The notes under the pieces: model-generated
Databases searched by the model: none
What the model saw: the letters and a program-made list of their open reading frames with translations, nothing else
Told to the model about the DNA's origin: nothing
Assembly (NCBI GenBank): GCA_001970955.1
Contig: MPUH01000744.1
Span: 1-37,338, forward strand
Direction: 5' to 3'
Source: Stentor coeruleus
Taxonomy: Eukaryota > Ciliophora > Heterotrichea > Heterotrichida > Stentoridae
DNA length: 37,338 bases
Position numbers and translations under genes: made by a program
Shown: positions 18,901 to 28,708 of the stretch, in pieces
Layout of the letters: every line of letters begins with the position of its first letter
Position numbering within the stretch: position 1 is the first letter of the stretch

Positions 18901-19104
18901 CTAAAAAAACATAAGGTCATCACTATAAACTCTTAGATGAGGCTTTAAAGCTTTGAAGTAAAAAATATATTTAATTCTTTGAATTGTTTTTCTGTTATTC
19001 AGTGTATTGAATTCCTCATCATAGACTCTAAAAATGCTTTTCCTTTTTATAAATAATCTTGGGTGCAATGTCTTACAAATATAGTAATATTTTTTCCTTA
19101 TCAT
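18901..19104 (-). CDS. Doubtful 67-residue frame
   Basis: ATG (19104) to TAG, very basic and aromatic (MIRKKYYYICKTLHPRLF ... SDDLMFF). No domain, signal or homologue is recognised. It lies between the Alba gene and the rightward cyclin gene. It may be a small gene, a relic or chance. Confidence 0.25.
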   Translation of the reverse strand: MIRKKYYYICKTLHPRLFIKRKSIFRVYDEEFNTLNNRKTIQRIKYIFYFKALKPHLRVYSDDLMFF

Positions 19105-19341
19105 ACACTTAGTTATTCCTATATTTTGCAAGCCTAAATTAAAATTGCACTCAAAACAATCTAATATTTACAATTAACAAGAAAATCTTGCATAGTCTGA
19201 TTTTCCCCTTATAAATTTCAAATGCTTTAATATGCATTTTATTATGGATTAAGCTATCTCAATACTTGTGAGAGATTTATTTAACAAATCCTTGCAGTTT
19301 CAAAATATATATAAAACTAAAAATGTGGATGGTTAATAAAT

Positions 19342-19911
19342 ATGTGTATAGCAGCTGGCTTTGCAAGTGAGGTTTTAAAACAAGTGAAGCTCAATGATGG
19401 GCGAACAGAATTCCAGAGCTGGGCTCACAACTTCAATCTTATAAAGCCAATGCCGATGAAACTGGAGAATCTTGTTGAGCATTTCCTTTATCAAGTGAAT
19501 TCAGAGGATGGATTGCTTGTGTATGCTTTTATGGTACTTAAAAAAGCATTCGAAGAAATGAATTCACTTAATGCTCATAAGATGGTTTTTACAGCTTTAA
19601 CAATTAGCTATAAATTCTTTACAGATTGTCCAGCTAAGAATTCACAGATAGAAAAAGTGGGTGGGCTTAAACCTGGCGAGTTAATGGCGCTAGAAACAGT
19701 ACTTTTGGATATATGTCAATGGAAAATCAATCACTTAAATTATGACGATACAGAAAACTATCTATTAGAGGCAGGAGAAATAGAGATTGCCTCAAAAAAA
19801 GAGCTTGAAATAGAAAAATTCGGGGATCTGAGTGATTTCGAAGACAGTGATATGACTGGATGCGAAACAAATGAAAGTTTTTCCGAATTGAGTGCTTTTT
19901 TCACATTTTAA
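19342..19911 (+). CDS. Pho80-like (P-type) cyclin
   Basis: 189 residues. Residues about 40-135 form one cyclin box of the Pho80/cyclin P group: LLVYAFMVLKK, LNAHKMVFTALTISYKFF, then VGGLKPGELMALETVLLDIC before a final helix (WKINHLN). The VGGL...ELNxLE motif is characteristic of this group, which activates Pho85/CDK5-like kinases. The C-terminal 40 residues are acidic (DLSDFEDSDMTG) and Ser-rich, possibly phosphoregulated. It starts at an ATG preceded by TAATAAAT and ends with TAA. No matching CDK is in the window; the kinase here is CAMK-like. Confidence 0.87.
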   Translation: MCIAAGFASEVLKQVKLNDGRTEFQSWAHNFNLIKPMPMKLENLVEHFLYQVNSEDGLLVYAFMVLKKAFEEMNSLNAHKMVFTALTISYKFFTDCPAKNSQIEKVGGLKPGELMALETVLLDICQWKINHLNYDDTENYLLEAGEIEIASKKELEIEKFGDLSDFEDSDMTGCETNESFSELSAFFTF

Positions 19912-20727
19912 TAACTAAGTTGACGTAATTTATTTAATTTTTTTTTCAACTAGTAAACTCTAAAATTTAAGATTTTCGATTTTCTATATTTAGCCTAGAA
20001 TACACCTTCGACTAATGCTCTAACTTCAACACACAACTTTAATTTATAGAAATGCATATGATAACCTTTGAAATTTTGGCATGAGATCATTTTTTGTAAT
20101 TCATATAAATATTAAGTGAAAGTTTCCAGAACTATATTGAAGAGTAAAAAAATTTTAAATTACTAGTTAAGGGAAATATTGGAAAAGTTCAAAAAAAAAT
20201 AGCTTATAGTAATATTCAACTATTAAATATAGAGACAACGCATAATAGAAGCATCTATAGTCTTATTGAGGAGATTAAAGCATTAGATTGAGTTTTATAG
20301 AATAATTTTTATTAAACACTAATTTCAAATATTCTCCAGTTATTCTGATTTAAACTTTAGAAAGATTTATATATATTTGGAATAAATGCCAGAGTTTATA
20401 ATATTACATTTATATGATTATAGGAAAATTAGTATTGAAGTCGGCCTTCACCAGCTTTTTGGAAGGAGTTTAGAAAGATTTTGGAAGGGGTTTAGAAAGA
20501 GCCAAAGGCTCGAAAAATTTAGCATGCAAAGTTTAAGATTAAAATACTCAATTTTCAAACACCTATTCATTTCTGTTAACTGCATAGCATAGAACAAATC
20601 TTAACTCCTAACCATTCCAAATATTTTTCCTTGCATTCACAGCCTCCTTTTTATATCCTATTTCAGCCTTAGCCTTGGCTCAGCATCATTTGCTGACCAT
20701 ATATTTTTATCAACTAGCCTAGCCCCC
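19912..20727. other. Intergenic with a 22-bp tandem repeat
   Basis: A 68-codon ATG frame at 20386-20592 is unsupported. At 20457-20500 a 22-bp unit (starting TTTTGGAAGG) is present twice with one mismatch. Otherwise no feature recognised. Confidence 0.5.
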
Positions 20728-20876
20728 TTATATGGGATAATTTTGACAAATTATATATAAATAACTATAATGCGCTCAAGAGCATGTCGCAGACTTGAGA
20801 ANTTATATGGGATAATTTTGACAAATTATATATAAATAACTATAATGCGCTCAAGAGCATGTCGCAGACTTGAGAA
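20728..20876. repeat. 74-bp identical direct repeat around a single N
   Basis: 20728-20801 and 20803-20876 are identical and separated only by the N at 20802. The repeat contains the UBE2W start codon. This looks like two contig ends that overlap by 74 bp but were joined with a token N. Confidence 0.92.
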
Positions 20877-21339
20877 GGAATTAGTCCAGATTAGACGTGA
20901 TCATTCCTCTTTTGAAATTATCCCTTCAGAGGATGAAGAATTAAATTGGAGAGTTGTCTTTAGCGCCCCAGAAGACTGTATTTATACAGGCGAAAAGTAC
21001 ACGTAAACTTTATTTAGACTGAATTTTACCTTTGATGATAATTATGTATGAAATATTTAGCCTGTTGAATCACCAGAAGTAGTTTTTGTTGGAAAGCCTC
21101 CAGTTCATGAACATGTATATTCGAATGGATTTATTTGCCTTTCATCTTTATATAACGGTAAGAATTAAGTAGGGTGGAGGCCTAGTTTTACTGTTGCAAG
21201 TACTGTGCTGAGTATAATCTCGATGCTTGCTAGTGCTAAAAGTAAAAAAAAGCCAAAAGACGATAAAGAAGTCGTGAGAACCACAAAAGGTCAGAGGTCA
21301 AAAGATCAAAGCTGGGAATTCCATGACGAAACATGCTAA
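20845..21339 (+). CDS. UBE2W: UBE2W-type ubiquitin-conjugating enzyme (three 15-nt introns)
   Basis: After removing introns at 21003-21017, 21046-21060 and 21158-21172 the frame runs 149 residues from ATG to TAA; human UBE2W has 151. The UBC fold is complete: an N-terminal helix (CRRLEKELVQI), YTGEKYTLNFTF, YPVESPEVVFVG, then VHEHVYSNGFICLSSL with the active-site Cys, a Trp after it, VLSIISMLASAK, and the tail EFHDETC, which corresponds to UBE2W's HDDTC ending. UBE2W is the E2 that puts ubiquitin on protein N-termini. The usual SNGHICL is SNGFICL here. No ATG-to-stop frame covers the gene without splicing. The start codon lies within the duplicated sequence at the N; I use the copy contiguous with the gene. 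Confidence 0.95.
21003..21017 (+). other. 15-nt intron 1 of UBE2W
   Basis: GTAAACTTTATTTAG; removal joins AC|A to give Thr within the UBC fold. Confidence 0.93.
21046..21060 (+). other. 15-nt intron 2 of UBE2W
   Basis: GTATGAAATATTTAG, phase 0, between NY and PVESPE, an invariant stretch of E2 enzymes. Confidence 0.93.
21158..21172 (+). other. 15-nt intron 3 of UBE2W
   Basis: GTAAGAATTAAGTAG; removal joins G|GG to give Gly before the conserved Trp. Confidence 0.93.
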
Positions 21340-22101
21340 ATTCCTATAGGATAAGTAAGGAATAAAAATGATATTTTTATAGGAAAATTTGGATAGAAAT
21401 AGAAAGGAGGTATGCTAAATACCTAAATTTTAAGAATTACGCTAAATAAAAACTCCATAAAACTATAAAAGAAAATCTTTAATTAAGAATCTTGATAAGC
21501 AAATAATTTAAGGATAATCCTACATTTCTAGTAATTAACTCATAGGTTCAGAATAGGCATTCTTGATATGGCTAGAATCTATATCTTATACCCTAATTTA
21601 ATTAATAGTGCAAATATGAAGTACTTTAGCTTAATGCTATGAATAATTATATATAGTCTTTAAAAATTGTAATATATATATATAATTTTATATATTTTAC
21701 CATTAAATATAATCTTATCCTTTTATAATTAAAATATAATATTTGCTTTCATATCCATGCATTCTTTTTGTAGCTTTCACATACTTTCCATCAGAAAAAA
21801 AATGAGTAAGCTATTTGAAATTTAAGATTTCCCTTCAATATTTATTATCCGAGTATGATAAATTTTATCCACATCTTCCAAATATTTTTTTTACATGTTT
21901 TGTTTTGAAGATACTTATTAAGTTAGTAACTTTGAGAGTTTATAAGATTTTCAGCATAATCTTAAGGCTTCTATTAATTTTTTATTTTTCATGGAGGCAT
22001 TAATTATTACTATTTTAAGACATGTATAATTTCAAGGTCTTATGCCTATTTAGAAAGGTAACTCTTTAGCCTTAGAGTAATAATTTTTTTTGTGGTAGGG
22101 T
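21340..22101. other. Intergenic, very AT-rich
   Basis: No supported gene. A 62-codon frame at 21815-22003 lacks an ATG and is Leu/Ile/Phe-rich as expected of random AT-rich DNA. Confidence 0.45.
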
Positions 22102-22275
22102 ATGATTGGTATTTATGCTGATAAATTTATATCGGACTTTTTTACGGTCAAGCGTACACTCTTTCCTATCGAATATGAATGACACAACATATCTGAATTA
22201 AATATTTTTCGTTTTTATCATTGCATGAATAAAATAATTGATTGGCTTGTTTTAACTAAACTCTATTTTTTTTAA
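22102..22275 (+). pseudogene. Possible short relic with one in-frame TGA
   Basis: From an ATG at 22102 the frame runs 57 codons to a TAA, broken only by a TGA at 22180-22182. The start (MIGIYADKFISDFFTVKRT) looks protein-like. No family recognised and no selenocysteine signal seen. Confidence 0.25.
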
Positions 22276-22891
22276 TTTTTCTATGTTTAATCAAGGGTTC
22301 AACCTATAATAGAAAATTTTGCATATATGTAAATTTAAATATTAATGATTATTCATGCTCAGAGATTAATTATATTATGTAATTTGATGTGCAATAATTT
22401 TTACACAAGTTATAATTGTATAAATTGGGCATAGCACTAGCATAGAAAAGCTATTTAGCACTGCTTCCAAAGTGGGTTAGCTTTACATCAAACTGCAAGC
22501 ATATAATAATAACATTAAAATGAATCAACACTTGGCTGACCATAAAAAATCTAAAACTAATAATATAATCATTTGTCATGAACCTTCTGACTTTTGAAAG
22601 CTCTACACTTAATTTTATTTTTCGTTAAATAAAATTTCTATTTGCTATAAATTTAAAGGTGAACATCATTTTCTTGCAAGGAAAAAACCAATATCTGCAG
22701 CCTAATTGTCCATTTTTCATATTCATCATTCTATATATAATCTTGCTATCATCATAAGGTCCTATAATAATTCCTTGATTTTAATTCTCGAAACAATCCG
22801 CGTAACCTTGCTATTTTTTTTATCAATATGTCATAATGTCTATTTGCCCATTGACTTATGAGCATTTTGAATTTTCATGATACAGAAAAAT
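22276..22891. other. Intergenic, possible further relic
   Basis: Reverse-strand snippets around 22600-22760 (GIIIGPYDDSKIIYRMM) look coding-like and could continue the relic frame just to the right, but stops and shifts prevent a model. Confidence 0.3.
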
Positions 22892-23209
22892 CTAATTTCC
22901 TCTTTCAATAGTGCAGCCGAAACTATCGGGTTTGTATTGAAGATCAAAAATTTTACGTTTCTCTGTATTGTCGATTTGAAAATTATCAGGATCATATATA
23001 AATTCATTTTCGGTATTAAGGGGATATATCAGTGGATTTGCCAGTTTTTCTTTTGCATTTTGCCACTGATATAATGCTTTTGTTATAATTGGAGAAAAGA
23101 GGGGAAATGCTTCTCGAATTGATTTTTTGAGAATTTTATTTGTTAAAGTAGCAGTAAATATGCAAATACAGGTGATGATTATAAAAACAAGCTTGGCTTT
23201 TTTTTCATT
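22892..23209 (-). pseudogene. Open frame without a start codon, probable gene relic or exon
   Basis: 105 codons are open on the minus strand with no ATG. The reading begins with a hydrophobic helix (KLVFIIITCICIFTATL) then a soluble segment (REAFPLFSPIITKALYQWQ ... DNFQIDNTEKRKIFDLQY), the profile of a membrane-anchored or secreted protein. An ATG in another frame (MKKKP..., near 23208) sits exactly where a start would be, one frameshift away. It stops at TAG 22892-22894. No canonical 15-nt intron repairs either end. Family not recognised. Confidence 0.5.
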
Positions 23210-23400
23210 TTATAAGATTTTCTCCATATTACTAGCTGCTAATGATATTATCTTATAGACTTTTCGAGAAAATTCACTGCATTTTATAACTAAACACATA
23301 CTGAGAAATTAGGGATATGTGCAATTGTATATATATTCTGTAACAATCTAGTAATTCGCATGCTTTTAGTATTAAGGACTAGCTTAAATACTATTTTAAA

Positions 23401-23835
23401 TCATTTAAGGGGGTTCATATAAGGTGCAACCTGCCTAATATGATCTTGCCACTTTAGATCAGCTTTTTCTTCATTTAGTTTCATTTGCTTATCTCGAGAA
23501 TTTTTTTCTTTTTTTTCTATTTCCATGCGTTTATTAAAATCCCTTGTCGATTGACTCATGTAGCGTTTTTTCGCTTCAAGATTGTCTTCTAAAAGCCCTC
23601 TCATGCGGTTTAGCTGTTGGGTTTGGTGTGCATAAAGTTCTTCGTCTTGCTTTTGTTTTTCCTTTTTTTCTTCGTTTTCACGTTTTTGATCTTCTAGCCA
23701 CTTGCGCTGAGTTGACTGCATAGCTTTTTTCCTTTCTTGATACTGAAGATCTTCGCCTTGAAAGAATCGAAGCCCTGATACTTCGCTGATGCTTTTGGAT
23801 TGAGTTTGAAGCCAATTCTCCCTAGTCCTTTTCAT
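23401..23835 (-). CDS. Short RIB43A-domain protein (axonemal microtubule inner protein)
   Basis: 144 residues, ATG to TGA. It matches the middle of the RIB43A/RIBC2 family: VSGLRFFQGEDLQYQERKK corresponds to the family's GMQKFxGEDLNFHERKK, and SQSTRDFNKRMEIEKKE to its VKDFNKSQAIES. Nearly all of it is charged coiled coil. RIB43A proteins lie inside doublet microtubules of cilia near the ribbon/seam. Full-length members are about 380 residues; this one lacks the N-terminal third and the C-terminal part. No upstream or downstream exon is visible, so it is either a genuine short paralogue (short and long forms occur in ciliates) or a truncated copy. Confidence 0.8.
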   Translation of the reverse strand: MKRTRENWLQTQSKSISEVSGLRFFQGEDLQYQERKKAMQSTQRKWLEDQKRENEEKKEKQKQDEELYAHQTQQLNRMRGLLEDNLEAKKRYMSQSTRDFNKRMEIEKKEKNSRDKQMKLNEEKADLKWQDHIRQVAPYMNPLK

Positions 23836-24524
23836 ATATTTATTATTAATATAATATGAAATTGTAGTTCTAACAAACTATCAATCCCAAAGCATTGAAA
23901 TAAAAGAGAATAGATACGGAAAGGAAGGTGAATCTAACCAAGAAATCCATTATTGTAGACTTTTAGGAATAAAATCAACTTGCTCAACAATCTACAGTGT
24001 TAAAAACAATATTACGATAATATGCTTCAAGAAGTATTTTCAACAGTGACTAGATAATTCTCATAAAGCAGATGCTTTATTGCATTAACCTTTTCAACAT
24101 CCAACAGAAGGACTAAATTTATATTAGCCTTTCAACTGGGTTAATTTTATTCTGATTCTTTTATAACTCGAGCTATCTAAAGAAAGGATATTACGATTTT
24201 TTAGAAACTAAGAAAATAATTATATTAAAGTAGTAATAAAAGGCATGAAATATGAGAAATAGTATTTATTTTAATATATAATATAGTATGCACATGCATA
24301 AAATGCTTAGTATGAAAAAAAAATTCTGGGCCAAAGGAAATTATATATTAATAAAGAAAGGATGAGTAGTTCTATTTGATTTGTGTTGCTTTGTTATTAG
24401 ATTTATATTTGAATCATCGGAAAATTTCAGATTCTGGAATTAAAAAATATTTAAGTGGTAAATCGATTGCTTCAGATGCAATTTGCCGTCTTGTATTATC
24501 TCAGGTATTATAATAATTCCTTCA
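23836..24524. other. Divergent intergenic region
   Basis: Presumed promoters of the RIB43A-type gene (left) and the coiled-coil gene (right). No gene recognised; a frame starting at 24455 overlaps the real gene out of phase. Confidence 0.4.
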
Positions 24525-25367
24525 ATGTCAATGCAAAATTATCTATACGAAATAACAGAGCTCAAGAAAAAAATCCAAGAAAAGGAAAAACTTATCGAAA
24601 GGCTTCAAAAATCTCCTTCACCCTCATCTCTTTATCTAAGCTATAATAAGGATAAATTCGATCAATTAAAATTTGAAGAGCAGAGAAAGCTCCAAGTTGG
24701 GTTTTTAAACTCACAATTGATAGACAAAAACGAAATGAGGATGAGGGAAATTGAAAAGAGAGAACAAGAAATGCGAGCAAGACTTGATGACTTAAAAAGG
24801 CAAAAAAAAGAGGAATATGAAAGAGAAATGCTGATGAAAACTAGAGCTATGGCGTATAAAGAGGACCTTGACACGCAGCAGCATCTGAAATATTATATTC
24901 GCAATGAGGAAAGTCAGGAGTTTAAAGCGGCAGTTCCAAGGCAAAGTGAGTTTCCTATACAAAAAGTATCCCCAAGCCCAATTTATAAAGAAATACATAC
25001 GACTTTTACAAAGAAGCATCCGAAAACGATATTTTATAACCCGATAACAGGGGATTTGAGAGACTCTACGAATTTTGTTAATGGGAATTTTAGCGTTGAG
25101 CCTGTTCATAGGCAAAATGATAGCCTAGTTTTGCCTCAAAACAAGAACATGAATCGGATTGCTATAGAGTTTTCTGATATGAGAGCATTCCAACAGCCTA
25201 AATATACAAAATCTCATCCTAAAATTATCCCAACTAATACTATTACAGGAAGTCCGCTAAATTATGGAGAATTCACCCAGGATATTAGGGATTTAAGCCA
25301 AAAAAGTCAAAAAAGCCTTAGAAATTATGGGAAGAGCATTTTAAAGCCTACTATTTATACTAATTAG
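24525..25367 (+). CDS. Coiled-coil protein with a repeated HPK...ITG motif
   Basis: 280 residues from the first in-frame ATG (MSMQNYLYEI); the frame is open a little further upstream without an ATG. Residues 8-110 are highly charged coiled coil (KKKIQEKEKLIERLQ; REIEKREQEMRARLDDLKR). The C-terminal half is less structured and holds a repeated motif, KKHPKTIFYNPITG (163-176) and KSHPKIIPTNTITG (229-242). No named domain. The neighbours on both sides (RIB43A and RIIa domain genes) are ciliary, so a cytoskeletal role is a reasonable guess only. Confidence 0.78.
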   Translation: MSMQNYLYEITELKKKIQEKEKLIERLQKSPSPSSLYLSYNKDKFDQLKFEEQRKLQVGFLNSQLIDKNEMRMREIEKREQEMRARLDDLKRQKKEEYEREMLMKTRAMAYKEDLDTQQHLKYYIRNEESQEFKAAVPRQSEFPIQKVSPSPIYKEIHTTFTKKHPKTIFYNPITGDLRDSTNFVNGNFSVEPVHRQNDSLVLPQNKNMNRIAIEFSDMRAFQQPKYTKSHPKIIPTNTITGSPLNYGEFTQDIRDLSQKSQKSLRNYGKSILKPTIYTN

Positions 25368-25491
25368 ATAGGGAAAATAAAAGGAATTATTGAAGTTATG
25401 CTAGCATAATATAGAAAATATTGGCACAAAAGGAAAAAGTTGTAGTTTTGAAATTAGAATAGAAAGGGTTATAGGAATAGTTTAAAATAAG

Positions 25492-25680
25492 CTATTTATG
25501 GGGATGATGCTTTGAAGTTTCTTCATAAAGTTTTTCAAAGTAATTTGCAGAGAAAGTGATGATATCTTTTGGGTTGTTTTTTATAACTTCCTTTGCATAA
25601 TTTTTGAGAATACCAGGAAGTTCTTCGGGTACTGAAATCTGCTCTGCTGCAAAAATCCTCATTTCCTTGATGTCCGCCAT
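25492..25680 (-). CDS. RIIa (dimerisation/docking) domain protein
   Basis: 62 residues starting MADIKEMRIF; an in-frame TTG further upstream is not needed. It is essentially a single RIIa-type domain: VPEELPGILKNYAKEVIKNN then DIITFSANYFEKLYEE, matching the PKA RII, ropporin and SP17 pattern with its closing FAxxYFexL. Free-standing domains of this kind dock on amphipathic helices of AKAP-like proteins, for example in radial spokes (RSP11, ROPN1L). The family assignment is sound; the spoke location is inferred. Confidence 0.85.
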   Translation of the reverse strand: MADIKEMRIFAAEQISVPEELPGILKNYAKEVIKNNPKDIITFSANYFEKLYEETSKHHPHK

Positions 25681-26226
25681 ATTATTATAAGTTGTAAATT
25701 TCAAAGGCTTTGAATATCTTTGTATATAAATTTTAGCAAAATTTTGATATATGAATGTGCTGGTTTTTAGTTTTTGATAGGAATTGTGAAGAAATACTAA
25801 GCAAATAATGGTAAGATGAATTTTTGAAAATTAAAAACAAATTTTTATGATATTTGTTAATTATTGAATAAAAAAAATTCATGAGATTTGTGTGAAGATG
25901 GATAGATTGCTTTAAAATGTAATCATAATATATTTTACAACAAAATTTTATATATATCAAGAAAATATTCAGGTATAATTTAAAAATTATATAAAAGTAT
26001 TATTTCATTACTATCTCATCTAAAAGCATCATCTATGATAGTAAACCTTTCATATTAGTATTAGTTAGGAATTATCGCTTAACTATTGTCCAGCCCTTGT
26101 TAAAAACCTTTCATATAATCTTTAACTTTACCTTTAATTCCACCTAATAAAAAAGCTATTTGCTCTAAAACCCTTAAAAATATTTTTTAGCTTCGTTCTA
26201 AATGGTACTAATAATCAGCCTTTTTA
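25681..26226. other. Divergent intergenic region
   Basis: About 545 bases of A/T-rich sequence between the leftward RIIa gene and the rightward J-protein gene; presumably both promoters. The frames here are not protein-like. Confidence 0.45.
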
Positions 26227-27288
26227 ATGAACAAAGACGAAGCTGAAAGATGTATAGAGTTAGGAATGGAAGCCATGAGAAAGGGTGACAAAGATAAAGC
26301 TACACGGCTTTTCCAAAAGTCTTTGAGCCTACATCCTTCTGAAGAAGCGAAGAAATTGCTGAAAGCTGCAGCAGAAATTGCCCAGACACATGTGAGCAAA
26401 GATCCAGAATCGGTTCCAGAACCTCATAAGCCTGCAGCTCCAAAATTCACAGCTGATCAAGAAAAGATTTGCAGAGAAATCCTTGGAAAAAATGATTATT
26501 ACGATATTCTTGGGATAGCTAAAACAGCTTCAACAGATGATATTAAAAAGGCTTATCGGAAACTGGCCCTCAGACTTCATCCGGATAAAAATCATGCTCC
26601 AAGCGCTAGTGAGGCTTTCAAAAAAATAAACAAGTCGTTTGCGTGTTTGAGTGATGAGATAAAAAGAAGAACCTACGACCAAACTGGGCAAGAAGAAATC
26701 CACGGAATCGAAATGAACCACTTCAATGCAGGTGACGCAGATTTCGCAGAGCATGTGTTCCGTGAGTTCTTTGGAGAGAGCTTCTTTTTCCCTCAACAAG
26801 GGTTTCACAGAGTATACCGTACTGGAAATCGTGCTAGGAACATGAATCACCAATATGAAAACCAACAGCAAAATAACATGAATAGAGCTCCATTGCTACA
26901 ATTCTTGCCAATCATCATCATAATCTTCTTATCTTTGGCAACTAACTTTACATCATCTTCTGATCTTTTTATTTTTCATCAAACTCATTCACATTCTGTT
27001 AGGAAAGTAACTGAAAACTTGAACATCGAATATTTTATTCAGCCTTCTTATGCGAAAGATTTAACATACACAGAAAAAACTAATTTAGACAGAAATGTTG
27101 AACAAACATATATGAACTATTTATATCAAGAATGCGAAATGCAAAAGCGTAAGAAAAATACTTTGTTGAACAAGGCTAATTATTATAAAGGAAATACAGG
27201 GAAGCAGTATAGGGATTATGCAGAAAAAGTGGATGTGAGTTCGTGTACTACTTGGCAAGATTTGCATGAGCGAGGTAAAAAATATTAA
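26227..27288 (+). CDS. DNAJB12/DNAJB14-like ER membrane J-protein
   Basis: 353 residues. An N-terminal TPR-like pair of helices (MNKDEAERCIELGMEAMRKG..., 1-52) is followed by a J domain (about 89-154) with the HPD triplet at 118-120, a Gly/Phe/Asn-rich linker, one transmembrane helix (222-240, PLLQFLPIIIIIFLSLA) and a C-terminal DUF1977-type domain (YFIQPSYAKDL; NYLYQECEMQKRKK). This order is diagnostic of DNAJB12/B14 (yeast Hlj1-related), which recruit Hsp70 to the ER surface for quality control and ERAD. The J domain precedes the helix and faces the cytosol. ATG to TAA; no intron. Confidence 0.93.
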   Translation: MNKDEAERCIELGMEAMRKGDKDKATRLFQKSLSLHPSEEAKKLLKAAAEIAQTHVSKDPESVPEPHKPAAPKFTADQEKICREILGKNDYYDILGIAKTASTDDIKKAYRKLALRLHPDKNHAPSASEAFKKINKSFACLSDEIKRRTYDQTGQEEIHGIEMNHFNAGDADFAEHVFREFFGESFFFPQQGFHRVYRTGNRARNMNHQYENQQQNNMNRAPLLQFLPIIIIIFLSLATNFTSSSDLFIFHQTHSHSVRKVTENLNIEYFIQPSYAKDLTYTEKTNLDRNVEQTYMNYLYQECEMQKRKKNTLLNKANYYKGNTGKQYRDYAEKVDVSSCTTWQDLHERGKKY

Positions 27289-28572
27289 TTTTGCAAGATA
27301 TATATGCGTAAGTAGGCTTACAATAAATTGTGGAGTTTTTTTTCTGTATGATAAGGGAAGTGTGACTTTTAAATAAAGTTATGATTTTTTCTGGTTGATT
27401 CATAATATATGATAAATAAATTCACTTAACAAAAAAAATTGATCTTTTATAAATCTGTTATGTTTATAAATAATATATTATCACTATTGAGTCTTGAATG
27501 ATATACTGTTTAATAATATTTATTAGTGTTTTGAACTTTTTATCATCTACCCAACATAGAAAACTTTTTGTGCTTACATTTTTTAAGGCTGCATACTAAA
27601 TCATATATTCTTTAGCTCATTGGGACTGGCATACACCCAGATTTTTTTCTTAAAAATTAAAAAAAAATCAAAGCTACTTATCAATGATGATAATAAATCT
27701 TTCAGGATGAATATATTAGAATGGTAAACTCTATTGATTCCATTCTGTTTTAGAAAATGAGATGCGAAATCGCAATCCCTCAGATATTTTTTAAAATATT
27801 TTTGATAACAAAATTTTAACGAAAGCCATTAGACATATTAACGAATCTCTGCAAACTCTTCAAATTAAAAAGTTGAAAAGGAACTGATTTATAAGGAATC
27901 ACAAGTGTGTGAATTTAAAATATATAAATATCTTGATAATAATGAGTATAATTAAAATTCCTTCATTTGGTATGCATTGGAAAATATATGATATGTNGAT
28001 ATTCATTGGAAAATATATGATATGCGATGAAGTAGTCTGGTTAGGTAAAGCAACTCAATTAGGAATTAGCAGGAGATAAGACAGGAATATCTTCTAGCAA
28101 GAGTTAGTTGGATTTAAAACATAGTTAATCTCATTTCTCATTCTTTGTATTTACAAAGAGAATGTTTCAATTGATAAATCAATGATGACTTACAAGGAAA
28201 GTATTCTTTGATTCAGTAAAGCCTGTCTAAATAGGCACTATGTCAAAATTTTGGCTCATATACACAGGTACCCGCTTATAAATTGTATGTCGAAATTTGT
28301 TAAATAACTAGAACTTTTGCATGCTAGCACAAAACATCCTTCAACTTTTATTTTCCTCTTTTCAATATTTCTTCTAATCGTTACATTAGTAAATTCACTT
28401 TCTAGTTTGTTTGTTTATTTATTGAAAGAGGGATGGCTCTTTAACTAAGGAAAATTTCTTAAGGTTTTTAATCACTTCTAATGCTTCTGAATAATTTAAA
28501 GACCTATGATATTCACTAGTTTAATCACATGCTAAATCTTGTGACTAGGTATCCTCAATCATTTACATCCAT
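27289..28572. other. Long intergenic region with coding-like scraps and an N
   Basis: Plus-strand pieces between about 27600 and 27900 look like eroded coding sequence in shifting frames (SSLGLAYTQIFFLKIKKKS; DEYIRMVNSIDS; ILTKAIRHINESLQTLQIKK). No start-to-stop gene can be built. The rest shows nothing recognisable. Confidence 0.3.
27975..28024. repeat. 21-bp direct repeat around a single N
   Basis: CATTGGAAAATATATGATATG ends just before the N at 27997 (27975-27995) and recurs at 28004-28024. As at 20802 this looks like an unmerged contig overlap. Confidence 0.8.
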
Positions 28573-28674
28573 ATGGCTCGAAACTACAAGGAAAAGTATG
28601 AATTCTCAAACGCTCTAAACTGCAACTCAGCACTTGACATCATAATGCAAGAAAATAAAGAGCTTAACAAGTAG
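28573..28674 (+). CDS. Very short frame, doubtful
   Basis: 33 codons from ATG to TAG, hydrophilic and protein-like (MARNYKEKYEFSNALNC...). It ends 34 bases before the 3' end of the opposite gene. Could be a fragment; no family. Confidence 0.2.
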   Translation: MARNYKEKYEFSNALNCNSALDIIMQENKELNK

Positions 28675-28708
28675 CTAATCTAAAACTTATCCAAAAATTA
28701 CTCTTAAA

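Noticed and set aside
20386-20592. 68-codon plus-strand ATG frame.
   Set aside because: Covers a 22-bp tandem repeat, no domain, composition not convincing.
21815-22003. 62-codon frame rich in Leu, Ile and Phe.
   Set aside because: Starts with TTG and looks like translated AT-rich noise.
22180-22182. In-frame TGA that could be a selenocysteine codon.
   Set aside because: No known selenoprotein context around it and no hairpin downstream that I can defend; decay or chance is simpler.
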